This document shows, one piece after another, positions 7,337-15,578 of a stretch of 34,201 bases of DNA. Numbering within the stretch: the first letter of the stretch is position 1; each line of letters starts with the position of its first letter. The DNA is from Spirochaetales bacterium (GTDB lineage: Bacteria > Spirochaetota > Spirochaetia > SZUA-6 > RPPD01). The notes below the pieces were generated by a model. The model had not been told where the DNA came from. It did no database searches and was given only the letters and a program-made list of their open reading frames with translations. Location of the stretch: positions 1 through 34,201 of the forward strand of contig JAFGJO010000053.1 in assembly GCA_016929065.1 (NCBI GenBank), given 5' to 3'. Made by a program: the position numbers and the translations under genes.

Positions 7337-8497
7337 TTATTTCATCCGTTCCAGAAACTTTACCACATCCGCTTTTGTGAACACAATCAGGTTCCCGGTT
7401 GTGTCGCCGCGCATTGACTTTGCCGCGATATCTTCAAACCGGTCGAAAGGAATCCCCAGATCAGAAAGTTTCTGCGGGAGACCGAGTTGTTTATAAAACT
7501 TGCTTGTTTGTTCTATTCCCCTTTTCGCGGCAGTCATGTCATCGGGCTCCTGTATGTTCCAGATATTCCGGGCATAGCGGGCAAACCGGTGCATTGTTTT
7601 TTCGCTTAATGCTGCATCCATCCAGTACGGAATAATAAGTGCAAGGCCCTCTCCATGGGATATATCGTACAGGGCGCTCAAGGCATGCTCGAGACTGTGC
7701 AAAAGCCCGTCAAAAAGCTTGCCACGTGAAGAAACCCCGTTCAAAGCCATACTGCCTGCCCAGAGGAGATTTGCCCTTGCTTCATAATTTGCTGGTTCAT
7801 CTATCGCCTGTTTTCCATATTTAATGACTGTTCTCAGCACCCCTTCACAGAACTCATCCTGCAGGGTGGCACCCGGAACCTCAATAAAATAATACTCAAA
7901 CACGTGGGACATGATATCGGCGATGCCGGCCGCGGTTGGACGTTTTGGAACCGTCACAGTATATGCAGGGTCCATGATCGCGAACTTTGGAATAAGCATG
8001 TCATGACCGAACCCCTTTTTCTCCTCGGTATCGGGATTACTGATCACAGAGTTTTTGTTCATTTCACTGGCGGTCGCCGCAAGCGTAATGACCGCGCCCA
8101 CGGGAAGCGCCTTCTTCGGCTCGGCCTTCTTTGCCCAGATATCCCAGGGATCACCGTCATATTTTGAAGCTGCGGCGATCGCCTTGGAGCAATCAATGAC
8201 ACTGCCGCCGCCGACACCGAGCACAATCTGGATATTGTTTTCTTTACAGACCCGGGCGCCTTCACGGACAGTTGAAATTCGTGGATTGGGGTCAACACCC
8301 GAAAGTTCGATAAAAAAAATATCGCTCTTTTTCAGCTGAGAGACAACATCATTATAGATGCCGTTTTTTTTGATACTGTCCTTGCCGTATACCAGAAGCA
8401 CCCGGTTTCCGAATTCTCTGATGCAACCCGGGAGTTTTTCGACCTGATTTTTTCCAAAATATACTTTGGTGGGGATATAGAAATAGAAATTGTTCAT
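7337..8497 (-). CDS. iron-containing alcohol dehydrogenase, BdhA/YqhD type
   Basis: This 386-residue cytoplasmic NAD(P)H-dependent dehydrogenase probably reduces aldehydes to alcohols (butanal/butanol type) in fermentation or aldehyde detoxification. The nucleotide-binding VGGGSVIDCSK loop is at ~95-105. Metal ligands are Asp194, His198, His267 and His281, at the same positions as in E. coli YqhD. The stretches TKVYFGK, ELSGVDPNPR and TAAGIADIMSHVFEYY are closest to clostridial butanol dehydrogenase A as I recall it. The ORF extends 31 codons further upstream. ATG 8497 is chosen because AGGAG precedes it and because it matches the family N-terminus (MNNFYFYIPT). An extended -10 promoter lies upstream. 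Alcohol specificity and cofactor preference cannot be read from sequence. Confidence 0.92.
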   Translation of the reverse strand: MNNFYFYIPTKVYFGKNQVEKLPGCIREFGNRVLLVYGKDSIKKNGIYNDVVSQLKKSDIFFIELSGVDPNPRISTVREGARVCKENNIQIVLGVGGGSVIDCSKAIAAASKYDGDPWDIWAKKAEPKKALPVGAVITLAATASEMNKNSVISNPDTEEKKGFGHDMLIPKFAIMDPAYTVTVPKRPTAAGIADIMSHVFEYYFIEVPGATLQDEFCEGVLRTVIKYGKQAIDEPANYEARANLLWAGSMALNGVSSRGKLFDGLLHSLEHALSALYDISHGEGLALIIPYWMDAALSEKTMHRFARYARNIWNIQEPDDMTAAKRGIEQTSKFYKQLGLPQKLSDLGIPFDRFEDIAAKSMRGDTTGNLIVFTKADVVKFLERMK

Positions 8498-8543
8498 GAA
8501 TGCTCCTGAGATGGTGTATGAATAAATATAATGAAAATCAATT

Positions 8544-8552
8544 ATTATACCA
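8544..8552 (-). promoter_or_regulatory. extended -10 promoter element for the alcohol dehydrogenase
   Basis: Read on the minus strand, this is TGGTATAAT: a perfect TATAAT preceded by the TGn extension. No good -35 is seen, as expected for an extended -10 promoter. It would give a leader of about 40 nt to ATG 8497. It also argues against the longer ORF, whose first codons lie upstream of this element. Confidence 0.5.
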
Positions 8553-8674
8553 AGTGAGAAATAGTTTTTTTGGAGAGTTTGCCCCCGCATTCTTAAATAC
8601 CGGAATCATCACTCAAAAAAAGCCACAGTCTATGGATTGAAATTAAAAGGCTCCGAGGGCAATGAAAAGTTTTT

Positions 8675-10141
8675 TTATTTACCGGAAGCGATTACCTCAA
8701 ATATCCCCATCATTCCCTGATCCTCATGCTCCAAAAGATGACAGTGATACATATACTTTCCAAGGTACTCATCAAACTGTACAAGAATACGAAAGGCATC
8801 ACCCGGCCACAATAAAATGGTATCCTTGTACCCGGCAAGCTGTCCGGGAGGCGGCTCGCCATTGACAGCTAACACCAGAAACTGTGTATCATGAATATGA
8901 AAGCTGTGCGGGATATTCATCATTCCCATTCCCCGGGTGTCATTGACAATCTCCCATACTTCCGGTGTATTCACCGGTATATATTCATCAACACGGTTCA
9001 TATCCATTTTTTTATTATTTATCGTAAGAGTACCGGAAACCCCCATACCCATCGACATTGTTGACAAGACAAACCTTCGGGTGTTCATATTCTTTGATTG
9101 CTTAGGAGGAAACAAAGATACAAGAGTCTTTGGTATTGAGGAGCGTGATATTTTCATCTCGCCTGTATCTATTACAAGGGCGGTATATTTATTGCCGGAA
9201 TAGACATCTGCAATCAGATTTTTATTATTTCCCCGCACCTCTTCTTTTAAAATATCCACCAGAATTTCAGCTCTCTCACCGGGGGAGAGTACCAGTTCCT
9301 GCCGTTTAACCGGCTTTCGCAGAAATCCCCCGTCAGACGCGATCTGATAAAACTCAGTCTGATCCTCAAAATAAAACCGCAGGACACTTGAGTTGCTGCC
9401 GTTCAAAAGCCGAAAGCGTGTCAAAGATTCTTTTACCGTAAAAACGGGCTTGATCATACCATTCGTGAGTAGCGCGTTCCCGTAATACCCATGCATAATA
9501 TCAGGCTGAGCTGGACTGTAGGAAAATGTCCCGTCCTTTAAAAAGCGACGCTCCTGTACGATCAGCGGGATATCATTGATCCCGTACTTTTTCGGCAAAG
9601 AAAGTGCCGCAGACGCCTCATCCTCGATAATAACAATTCCCGCAAGCCCGCGGTATACCTGTTCTGCGGTTGTTCCTGCAAAATGGGGATGATACCAGAG
9701 GGTGGCAGCCTGCTGTTTCACGGTAAAATGCGGCAGCCAGGTTTTTCCCGCATCGATGACATGCATGGGAAGCGGGCCGCCGTCCATTTCCGACGGAAGG
9801 CGCATCCCATGCCAGTGCAGGGTTGTTTTCTCTGCAAGTGAATTGTGTACCGCAAAAGAAACCGTCTCACCGGCAGCCATTCTTATGGTCGGGCCAAGAA
9901 AATTGCCGTTATACCCGATCGTTTTTGTCATGCTGCCGGGAATGAATTCACTTTCACCGGATTGTACATTGATGGTGTAATGAGTACCGGCTTCATTCTT
10001 TGAATCCGGCTGCAATAAAGGCGGAATAAACAGGGCTCTGCCCGGTGCCGTATCCGCACCCTTCGCCGGGGAAGTTTCAACACAACCAATAAAAATAAAA
10101 AACACAATAGTCATTGCAAAAAAGCCGGGCAGTATTTTCAT
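8675..10141 (-). CDS. multicopper oxidase lipoprotein (CueO/CotA-like laccase)
   Basis: This is a 488-residue, three-cupredoxin multicopper oxidase. Enzymes of this type oxidise Cu(I), Mn(II), Fe(II) or phenols with reduction of O2 to water. All copper ligands are visible: HWHG (His109, 111), HPHFAG (His151, 153), HSFHIH (His412, 415, 417) and HCHLLEHEDQGMM (His466, Cys467, His468, His472, Met477). The usual Pro of HPxHxH is Ser. The N-terminus is a lipoprotein signal ending FIGC with Cys20, so the enzyme is anchored outside the cytoplasm. ATG 10141 (MKIL) is preferred over ATG 10156 because GGAG sits 9 nt upstream. The Met-rich insert of CueO is not obvious. The substrate is unknown, and no copper regulator or transporter is adjacent. 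Confidence 0.93.
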   Translation of the reverse strand: MKILPGFFAMTIVFFIFIGCVETSPAKGADTAPGRALFIPPLLQPDSKNEAGTHYTINVQSGESEFIPGSMTKTIGYNGNFLGPTIRMAAGETVSFAVHNSLAEKTTLHWHGMRLPSEMDGGPLPMHVIDAGKTWLPHFTVKQQAATLWYHPHFAGTTAEQVYRGLAGIVIIEDEASAALSLPKKYGINDIPLIVQERRFLKDGTFSYSPAQPDIMHGYYGNALLTNGMIKPVFTVKESLTRFRLLNGSNSSVLRFYFEDQTEFYQIASDGGFLRKPVKRQELVLSPGERAEILVDILKEEVRGNNKNLIADVYSGNKYTALVIDTGEMKISRSSIPKTLVSLFPPKQSKNMNTRRFVLSTMSMGMGVSGTLTINNKKMDMNRVDEYIPVNTPEVWEIVNDTRGMGMMNIPHSFHIHDTQFLVLAVNGEPPPGQLAGYKDTILLWPGDAFRILVQFDEYLGKYMYHCHLLEHEDQGMMGIFEVIASGK

Positions 10142-10234
10142 ATCCTCAAACTCCATTCTTTATTTTTAACGTACTCATAACCGTATAGATATGGCAATAC
10201 AATTATAGAGGACACGGGAATCAGGCATTTTTTC

Positions 10235-10262
10235 TTGATTTTTCCTTTTTATGCAATATACT
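10235..10262 (+). promoter_or_regulatory. candidate promoter for the TPM-domain gene
   Basis: TTGATT (10235-10240), a 16-bp spacer and TATACT (10257-10262, 5/6) form a good sigma70-type match. Transcription would start near 10268. That is downstream of the first in-frame ATG (10251) and so supports TTG 10284 as the true start. Confidence 0.5.
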
Positions 10263-10283
10263 TGTTTCCCAGGGAGCATTATT

Positions 10284-11339
10284 TTGAGACATATTTTACT
10301 TATCGCAGTACTGTTTTGTCTTTTATTCATGTCGCCGGCCTTTGCAGATTATCCCGGGTATTCAGATTTATTTATCAACGATTATGCAGAGATACTTTCC
10401 ATGGCAGATGCCGATGAAATTCGTACAGAACTGCAATCATTGAAAACCCACAAAGACATAGAGGCTGTGCTGGTTACAATTAATTCCTACAGTACCTACG
10501 AAACCGGAGACTTGACCTTTGAATCGTTCGCCACAAACCTGTTCAATACCTGGGGCATCGGGAATGAACAGACAAACACAGGAATTCTCATTCTGTTTTC
10601 CCGCTTTGACAGAACAGTCCGGATAGAACTTGGAAAAGGCTACAGCAGCAGCTATGACCGTGTCATGAAATCAATTATTGACAACATTATGCTCCCCGAT
10701 TTCAAAAAAGAAGAATACAGTGAAGGTCTGAAAAACGGAATCAGTAACTTAACCATATCCATGATGTCAAATGAATCTGATTTGCATGAATATGAAGCGG
10801 CTGATTTAAAGAAGGATGCTGTAAATCCTGTTGTCATCATCATCCTCATCATGAGCGCCGGTGCAGGGATTGCAGGATTTATCCTGATCCGCCGGTTTCT
10901 CCGGTTTCGTCCGAGAATGTGCGCGGACCGCGGCGTAAAGATGGAAATGCTCGATGAAGCTTTGGATGACAATCACCTCAACAAGGGGCAGCAGACAGAG
11001 GAAATGATCAATTCTGTTGATTATGATGTGTGGTACTGTTCCCAATGCGAAAAAAAAGAAATACACCGCTATGGCAAATGGTTTTCGGGATACCGCGGCT
11101 GCCGGCAATGCAGCTATAAGACCATGCGGGTGAGCAGGCAGACAATTACCGCGGCGACGTATTCCTCGTCAGGCACCGGCATGGAAACCGGAAACTGTGT
11201 GCAATGCGGCTACCATTACCAGACCACTTATACGATCCCCAGGCTGGAGCGTTCAACATCCTCGGGCTCCGGCTCTTCATCGTCGGGTTCTTTTTCCGGA
11301 GGAAGTTCGTCCGGCGGCGGCGCGAGCGGCAGCTGGTAG
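10284..11339 (+). CDS. TPM-domain (YgcG/Psb32-like) membrane protein
   Basis: This is a 351-residue exported membrane protein. A signal peptide (cleavage after AFA, about residue 21) is followed by a TPM domain (~25-145) with the family opening 'F-I-N-D-Y-A-E-I-L'. A membrane helix lies at ~182-203. The cytoplasmic part holds three CxxC pairs (CSQC, CRQC, CVQC) suggesting a zinc ribbon. The Ser/Gly-rich tail ends SGGGASGSW, the classic end of YgcG-type proteins. TPM proteins are linked to membrane protein turnover and envelope stress, but their biochemical role is unsettled. The start is TTG 10284: AGGGAG (10271-10276) is 7 nt upstream and the signal peptide begins there. The stop is only 4 nt from the convergent methyltransferase stop. 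Confidence 0.85.
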   Translation: MRHILLIAVLFCLLFMSPAFADYPGYSDLFINDYAEILSMADADEIRTELQSLKTHKDIEAVLVTINSYSTYETGDLTFESFATNLFNTWGIGNEQTNTGILILFSRFDRTVRIELGKGYSSSYDRVMKSIIDNIMLPDFKKEEYSEGLKNGISNLTISMMSNESDLHEYEAADLKKDAVNPVVIIILIMSAGAGIAGFILIRRFLRFRPRMCADRGVKMEMLDEALDDNHLNKGQQTEEMINSVDYDVWYCSQCEKKEIHRYGKWFSGYRGCRQCSYKTMRVSRQTITAATYSSSGTGMETGNCVQCGYHYQTTYTIPRLERSTSSGSGSSSSGSFSGGSSSGGGASGSW

Positions 11340-11343
11340 TAAT

Positions 11344-12285
11344 TTATTTTCTGATGATCCAGCACTTGTGGATTTTTGTTCCCATGAAATCTTCGGGCAT
11401 GGTTTGATTGGTCAGGTCCCGGACAAAATGCGTATCTGCGATTCTCCTGTCCAGGACAAATTTTCTTGAGTTTGTCGAAAAAATTATTGCACCCTTTTTT
11501 GATGAAATTGAGAAACAGGCCTCGAGCAGGGCAGCATGGTCTTTTTGAATGTCGAGAACTTTTTCCATTTTTCTGCTGTTGGAAAATGTCGGCGGGTCCA
11601 GGATGATCAGATCCCATTTCCGTCTGCCCTTTCTTGCGGCTTTTAAAAACTGTGCAACATCCTCGTTTATATATTCATGGTTTTTTGCAATAAACCCGTT
11701 TGATGTCATATTTTTCTGTGCCCATTGGAGATAGACATTCGACAAGTCTACAGTAGTTGTCGACATTGCCCCGCCGTCCGCAGCATAGACGCTGAATGCG
11801 CCGGTATACCCGTACAAATTGAGCACATTCATTCCCGCTGCGTTTTCCCGAACCATCAGGCGGGTATCGCGGTGATCCAGAAACAGGCCGGTATCAAGAT
11901 AGTCCGACAAGTTTACATGAAAAGTCAACCCGTATTCCTGCACCTCTGCCCACACTCCCTCGGAAGCATAGCGTGAATACTGCTTTTTATCGGTGAGCCG
12001 TTCTCGGTATTTGAAGAAAATTCGTTCTTCGGGAAAATACAGGGAATTCCCCGCTGCCGTCACCAGCTGCAGCATCTGATCCTCGGTTATTTTTCCGCCT
12101 TCCTGTTCGTGCAGGACGACATGAAGATATTTTCCATAAATATCGATCATCAGCGGAATGCTTCCAATGTCGCGGTGATACACGCGGTAACACTCAATCC
12201 CGAGTTTTGACGCCCATACACGCAGCTGGGCATGACGTTTTTTAAGAAGAGCAGTGAATTTTTTCAGATCGGCTTGTTCGGGCAT
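11344..12285 (-). CDS. rlmK: standalone RlmK-type 23S rRNA methyltransferase
   Basis: This 313-residue SAM-dependent methyltransferase matches the C-terminal (RlmK) half of E. coli RlmKL, which makes m7G2069 in 23S rRNA. Matching landmarks in order are the N-terminal substrate domain with 'GIECYRVYHRD' (~29-39), DYLDTGLFLDHR (128-139), the SAM loop LNLYGYTGAFSVYAA (155-169), STTTVDLS with acidic Asp180, catalytic DPPTFSNS (230-237) and the end 'IHKCWII'. The THUMP-containing RlmL half found in E. coli is absent, so this is a single-domain version. AGGA lies ~6 nt upstream of ATG 12285. The exact target base is inferred from similarity. Confidence 0.85.
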   Translation of the reverse strand: MPEQADLKKFTALLKKRHAQLRVWASKLGIECYRVYHRDIGSIPLMIDIYGKYLHVVLHEQEGGKITEDQMLQLVTAAGNSLYFPEERIFFKYRERLTDKKQYSRYASEGVWAEVQEYGLTFHVNLSDYLDTGLFLDHRDTRLMVRENAAGMNVLNLYGYTGAFSVYAADGGAMSTTTVDLSNVYLQWAQKNMTSNGFIAKNHEYINEDVAQFLKAARKGRRKWDLIILDPPTFSNSRKMEKVLDIQKDHAALLEACFSISSKKGAIIFSTNSRKFVLDRRIADTHFVRDLTNQTMPEDFMGTKIHKCWIIRK

Positions 12286-12410
12286 TGTTTTTCCTGAAAG
12301 ACAGTATCGCAGAAATGATGTTTTTAAGGAAGCCGGTCAGTCGACGGTTTATGGCTCAATATCAAAATGATGATAAAGTGCTGGATCTTTTATAAAGTAT
12401 AGTTGTGGAT

Positions 12411-12428
12411 GTTTCAGCGCTGCGAAAC
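12411..12428. terminator. hairpin downstream of the LRR lipoprotein gene
   Basis: GTTTC/GAAAC arms flank an inner CAGCGCTG palindrome, 39 bp past the LRR gene stop. No clear U-tract follows on the minus strand. It may mark the transcript end. Confidence 0.3.
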
Positions 12429-12466
12429 GTTTCCTTTCCTGCCTTTCCTTATCGTTAATCATCCTG

Positions 12467-14572
12467 TTATTCTTCCGGGAGATTGTTGAGTATTTCGGTT
12501 ACCGCCGATTCTACATCACTCTCCAATACGGTCAATCCCTTTGGACTGCAGTAATAACTTACGATTACAAAAAACGGCTCATGTTTGAAAATATAGAAGC
12601 GGCGCGACTGGCTGGATACGACTGCCGATTCTCGCCAGACAGTCTTGTCTCCAAGCGTGACAAACTCACTTGTATAGGAAAGACCGGGATCAGGAGTAAA
12701 AATCTGGTCAATCAGCGGAAGTGCCGATGCATTTGCAATAAACTCCTCTATTGTATAATCCCAGGATTCGTCATTACAGGACACTATCCCCGCATAAACA
12801 AGTTCATGCGTCGGGCCGACAATCGCTCCCGAGTATTCTGCATATGCCACATAATTTATAACTGTATCATACTCAAATGTTGCATCGGTGTAACTAAAGG
12901 AGCTGTAGTACCCCCCGAATGTATTACTGAACACTGACCGGATAACAGAGGTCAATTCTGTTTTTGCAGATTCATCGGTTATATTTCCGGCAATATAGTC
13001 AGAGTCCCCGCCGAGCGCCCTGTTCTGCTGTATGATTTCATAGTTCGCACTGCCCATGCGGACATCCATGTTATTGTAGGTGACAACCAAAACGGAAACA
13101 GGGAGCAGATCTGCAAGGCCGGTGATATCCGACAGGGTGTTGTACCGTGCCACCAGATAGTACAGGCTGGCCATCCCCTCCAGCCCGTCAAGGCTGGTCA
13201 ATACATTTCCAGAGACGTCAAGAAACGCCAGCGACGGAAGATTGCCAAAAGAATCCAGATTTGTAATGGCATTGTCATACAGATGCAGTTCCTGGAGCGA
13301 GGCATGATCAAACGCAGCTATTTCTGTGATCGCATTCGAATCAAGCTGAAGCAGCTGCAAGTGAACCAGAGAAGAAAGATTGATAAGTGTCGTGATCCGG
13401 TTATGCTGGCAAAACACCTCTTCGATTCCCTGAATGGCAAGGAGCCATTCAAGCCCAGGCAGATCGTTGTTGTACACAAGCATTCTGCGTAATGCAGGAC
13501 AGTTTTGGAAACCGGTCACCGATGCGATTTGGTTATCGGCAACATCAACCGTCTGCAGCACCGGGCAATTGTTAAACCCGCTGACACCGGTAATGCCGCA
13601 CTCTCTGATTTCGATGGAAACAAGAGACGGAAAGTCAGAAAGCAAGTCAAGTCCGGCAAGTGTACAGTAGTATAGTTTCAGATTTCTTAAAGAACCATGA
13701 GCAGCTAGCGGAGTAAGGTCTATCGTACCACAGCCGGAAAGCGACAATGACTGGAGTGAAACGCATTGTGCAATCGAAGTACAATCGTCCAGAGGGGATT
13801 CGAACAGCTCCAGGGACTGCAAGCCTGGCATGGCGGGAAGAACACTGAAATCGGCAAAAGTGCAGTACTCTATTTTCAAGAATGCCGTTGGAGTAGATGC
13901 CAATGCGCCCACATCCGCAACCGTCGTCGATTCAAGAATAAAACTGGAAAGTGCAGGAAAATCAAGGAGGACCTCAAGAGAATCATAGCTTCCTCCAACA
14001 AACCCCAATGTTTTTATATTGATGCAGTATTCAATCCCGGTAAAATCATCAATTTGCGGAAGCAAAAGCGAGGTAATCGGCTCAAGATCTTCTGCGTAGA
14101 ATTTATCATCGACGCTTTTTCCAGGTACGCCAAGCGAGATGGCCAACCGCAATGCATCATCCGGAATCGAAATAAAATTGTCGATAAAGCCGGAATCGAT
14201 GCCGGTCAATTCTGTGGAGGTATCGGTTTTTACTGCTTCAATCTGATAATAATAAGAGTCGTGAAAGTTGAGGACCTGTACAGCATCAACGAACATGAGA
14301 TCGTCCCAGGCGGTATCTGCTGTTCGGGCAATTTCCGTATACTCGCCATTCTCTGCTGTCGCACGAAAGACGATATATTCCGCAGCATTCAGGAATTCAT
14401 CCCATTCGACCACAATACGATCGTTGTACTCACCATCGCTGGCAGAAATTTCCGCCTCCGGGCCTGTGATTCCCCCGGCACCCGTTTTCCCGGACAATTC
14501 GCACCCTGTTACAAAAACAGCAGAACATGCCAAAAAAATAACAAAAATTCCCTTCAAAACCCGGTTTTTCAT
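12467..14572 (-). CDS. leucine-rich-repeat lipoprotein with FN3-like domain
   Basis: This is a 701-residue predicted lipoprotein (lipobox VTGC, Cys24). Residues ~35-125 look like a fibronectin type III domain ('ISASDGEYNDRIVVEWDEF' start, 'YYYQIEAV' strand). Residues ~140-515 hold a run of ~22-residue SDS22/internalin-like repeats of the form L-x-x-L-x-L-x-x-N-x-I. The C-terminal ~180 residues are unrecognised and Tyr/Ser-rich. Surface LRR lipoproteins usually bind proteins or host/neighbour surfaces; the ligand here is unknown. ATG 14572 is chosen over an upstream extension of 32 codons because AAGGAG lies 7 nt upstream and a typical lipoprotein signal begins there. A strong 13-bp inverted repeat lies 37 bp upstream. 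Confidence 0.85.
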   Translation of the reverse strand: MKNRVLKGIFVIFLACSAVFVTGCELSGKTGAGGITGPEAEISASDGEYNDRIVVEWDEFLNAAEYIVFRATAENGEYTEIARTADTAWDDLMFVDAVQVLNFHDSYYYQIEAVKTDTSTELTGIDSGFIDNFISIPDDALRLAISLGVPGKSVDDKFYAEDLEPITSLLLPQIDDFTGIEYCINIKTLGFVGGSYDSLEVLLDFPALSSFILESTTVADVGALASTPTAFLKIEYCTFADFSVLPAMPGLQSLELFESPLDDCTSIAQCVSLQSLSLSGCGTIDLTPLAAHGSLRNLKLYYCTLAGLDLLSDFPSLVSIEIRECGITGVSGFNNCPVLQTVDVADNQIASVTGFQNCPALRRMLVYNNDLPGLEWLLAIQGIEEVFCQHNRITTLINLSSLVHLQLLQLDSNAITEIAAFDHASLQELHLYDNAITNLDSFGNLPSLAFLDVSGNVLTSLDGLEGMASLYYLVARYNTLSDITGLADLLPVSVLVVTYNNMDVRMGSANYEIIQQNRALGGDSDYIAGNITDESAKTELTSVIRSVFSNTFGGYYSSFSYTDATFEYDTVINYVAYAEYSGAIVGPTHELVYAGIVSCNDESWDYTIEEFIANASALPLIDQIFTPDPGLSYTSEFVTLGDKTVWRESAVVSSQSRRFYIFKHEPFFVIVSYYCSPKGLTVLESDVESAVTEILNNLPEE

Positions 14573-14608
14573 ATCATTGCTCCTTTGATTAAAATTCTCC
14601 ATTATTTC

Positions 14609-14641
14609 CTTATGTTGGTTTCCATTATAAACTAACATAAG
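14609..14641. promoter_or_regulatory. 13-bp inverted repeat upstream of the LRR lipoprotein
   Basis: Arms CTTATGTTGGTTT and AAACTAACATAAG are reverse complements except for one mismatch, with a 7-nt spacer. The element lies 37-69 bp upstream of ATG 14572, in the expected 5'-leader or core-promoter zone. It could be a repressor operator or, in RNA, a stable leader hairpin. No known binding motif is assigned. Confidence 0.55.
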
Positions 14642-14658
14642 TGTATCACCAAAAACCA

Positions 14659-14679
14659 GGCCTTTCAATTAAGAAGGCC
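14659..14679. promoter_or_regulatory. small GGCCTT/AAGGCC inverted repeat
   Basis: GGCCTT and AAGGCC arms flank a 9-nt spacer, 18 bp from the larger inverted repeat. It may be part of the same control region. It lacks a U-tract, so a terminator is unlikely. Confidence 0.35.
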
Positions 14680-14980
14680 CGAATTTACAACTATTTTACA
14701 TATGGAATCAGCAAAGATGCATTTCTCCCCGCCCCAGAAATTCAGGAATACTATGGAAAGACGCACGGTTAAAGCTTTCAGCTTGCCTGCACATTTTTTA
14801 GAATATATGATTTTTATTAATGATTTTTTTCTGAAAAAGCAAAATGATATTAAAAAAGATCACCCCCTTCCTTTCCTGTTTATTGCAGCATTTCAATAAT
14901 CGGTGTATATTAATAAGTGGCTATCTGAAGCATGGGTTATACCACATGCTGTAAATCGATGTGTAAGGATGTTAATTATC

Positions 14981-15421
14981 ATGTCTGACTTCCCCGACGC
15001 GGTACATGCGAAAATTGAAGCTCTGTGCGAAAAGGGCGATGTTCTGGTTGAGAACAGCAAGTTTGACAAGGCGCTCGAACAGTATGAAAAAGCCCTGCAG
15101 CTGGTTCCCGACCCAAAAACAGATTACGAAGCGGCAACCTGGATATACGCCGCACTCGGGGATACCTATTTTTTCATGCAAAAATATGATGCAGCAAAGA
15201 ACAGTTTTTATGATGCATTAAACTGCTTTCAGGGACAGGGGAATCCGTTTATTCATTTGCGGTTGGGGCAGCGCCTGTTTGAGCTCAATGATCCTGTCAA
15301 CGCCGCAGACCAGTTAATGCGGGCGTTTATGGCAGAAGGCCCGGAAATATTCATGGAAGATGACCCCAAGTACCTCACCTTTTTAAAATCCCAGATAGAT
15401 GCAGAAACTGAAAACAAGTAA
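14981..15421 (+). CDS. tetratricopeptide-repeat protein
   Basis: This is a 146-residue soluble protein with about three TPR helical hairpins: residues ~10-40 (EALCEKGDVLVENSKFDKALEQYEKAL class), ~50-80 (A-A-L-G-D-x-Y-F) and ~85-120 (I-H-L-R-L-G-Q-x-L-F-E-L). It ends in a conserved-looking 'EDDPKYLTFLK'. TPR proteins mediate protein-protein contacts. Similar short stand-alone TPR proteins occur in many bacteria, and some sit in immunity-type gene clusters, but a role cannot be assigned here. ATG 14981 is chosen because AAGGA lies ~11 nt upstream and the family-like MSDFPD start occurs there; the ORF is open for 26 more codons. Confidence 0.8.
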   Translation: MSDFPDAVHAKIEALCEKGDVLVENSKFDKALEQYEKALQLVPDPKTDYEAATWIYAALGDTYFFMQKYDAAKNSFYDALNCFQGQGNPFIHLRLGQRLFELNDPVNAADQLMRAFMAEGPEIFMEDDPKYLTFLKSQIDAETENK

Positions 15422-15578
15422 CGACTCCCCGGGAGATGTTGGGCCAGTGACCAGCTGCCCGAAGACAAATTATGCAGAGATCAACAATAATTTCGGAAAA
15501 GTTAATGACAAACCAATGGAAAAGATATTATCATCAACTTAAAAACTTTGGTAACTACGGGAGAAAAGGAGCGATATC

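Larger units (their letters stand above)
14573..14980. other. 408-bp divergent intergenic region
   Basis: This region separates the LRR lipoprotein gene (minus) from the TPR gene (plus). It contains two inverted repeats (14609-14641 and 14659-14679) close to the LRR side, then A+T-rich DNA. A 65-codon ORF at 14702-14899 has no ribosome site or recognisable features and is not considered a gene. No RNA gene or mobile-element end was recognised. Confidence 0.6.

Noticed and set aside
13766-14635. 289-codon + strand ORF antisense to the LRR lipoprotein
   Set aside because: Cys/Arg/Lys-rich shadow of the repetitive LRR coding sequence; no ribosome site or domain.
14702-14899. 65-codon + strand ORF in the LRR/TPR intergenic region
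   Set aside because: No ribosome site, no domain, unusual composition; more likely non-coding A+T-rich DNA.
15422-15480. Terminator after the TPR gene
   Set aside because: CTCCC/GGGAG and GGGC/GCCC arms are present but short or bulged and no T-run follows.
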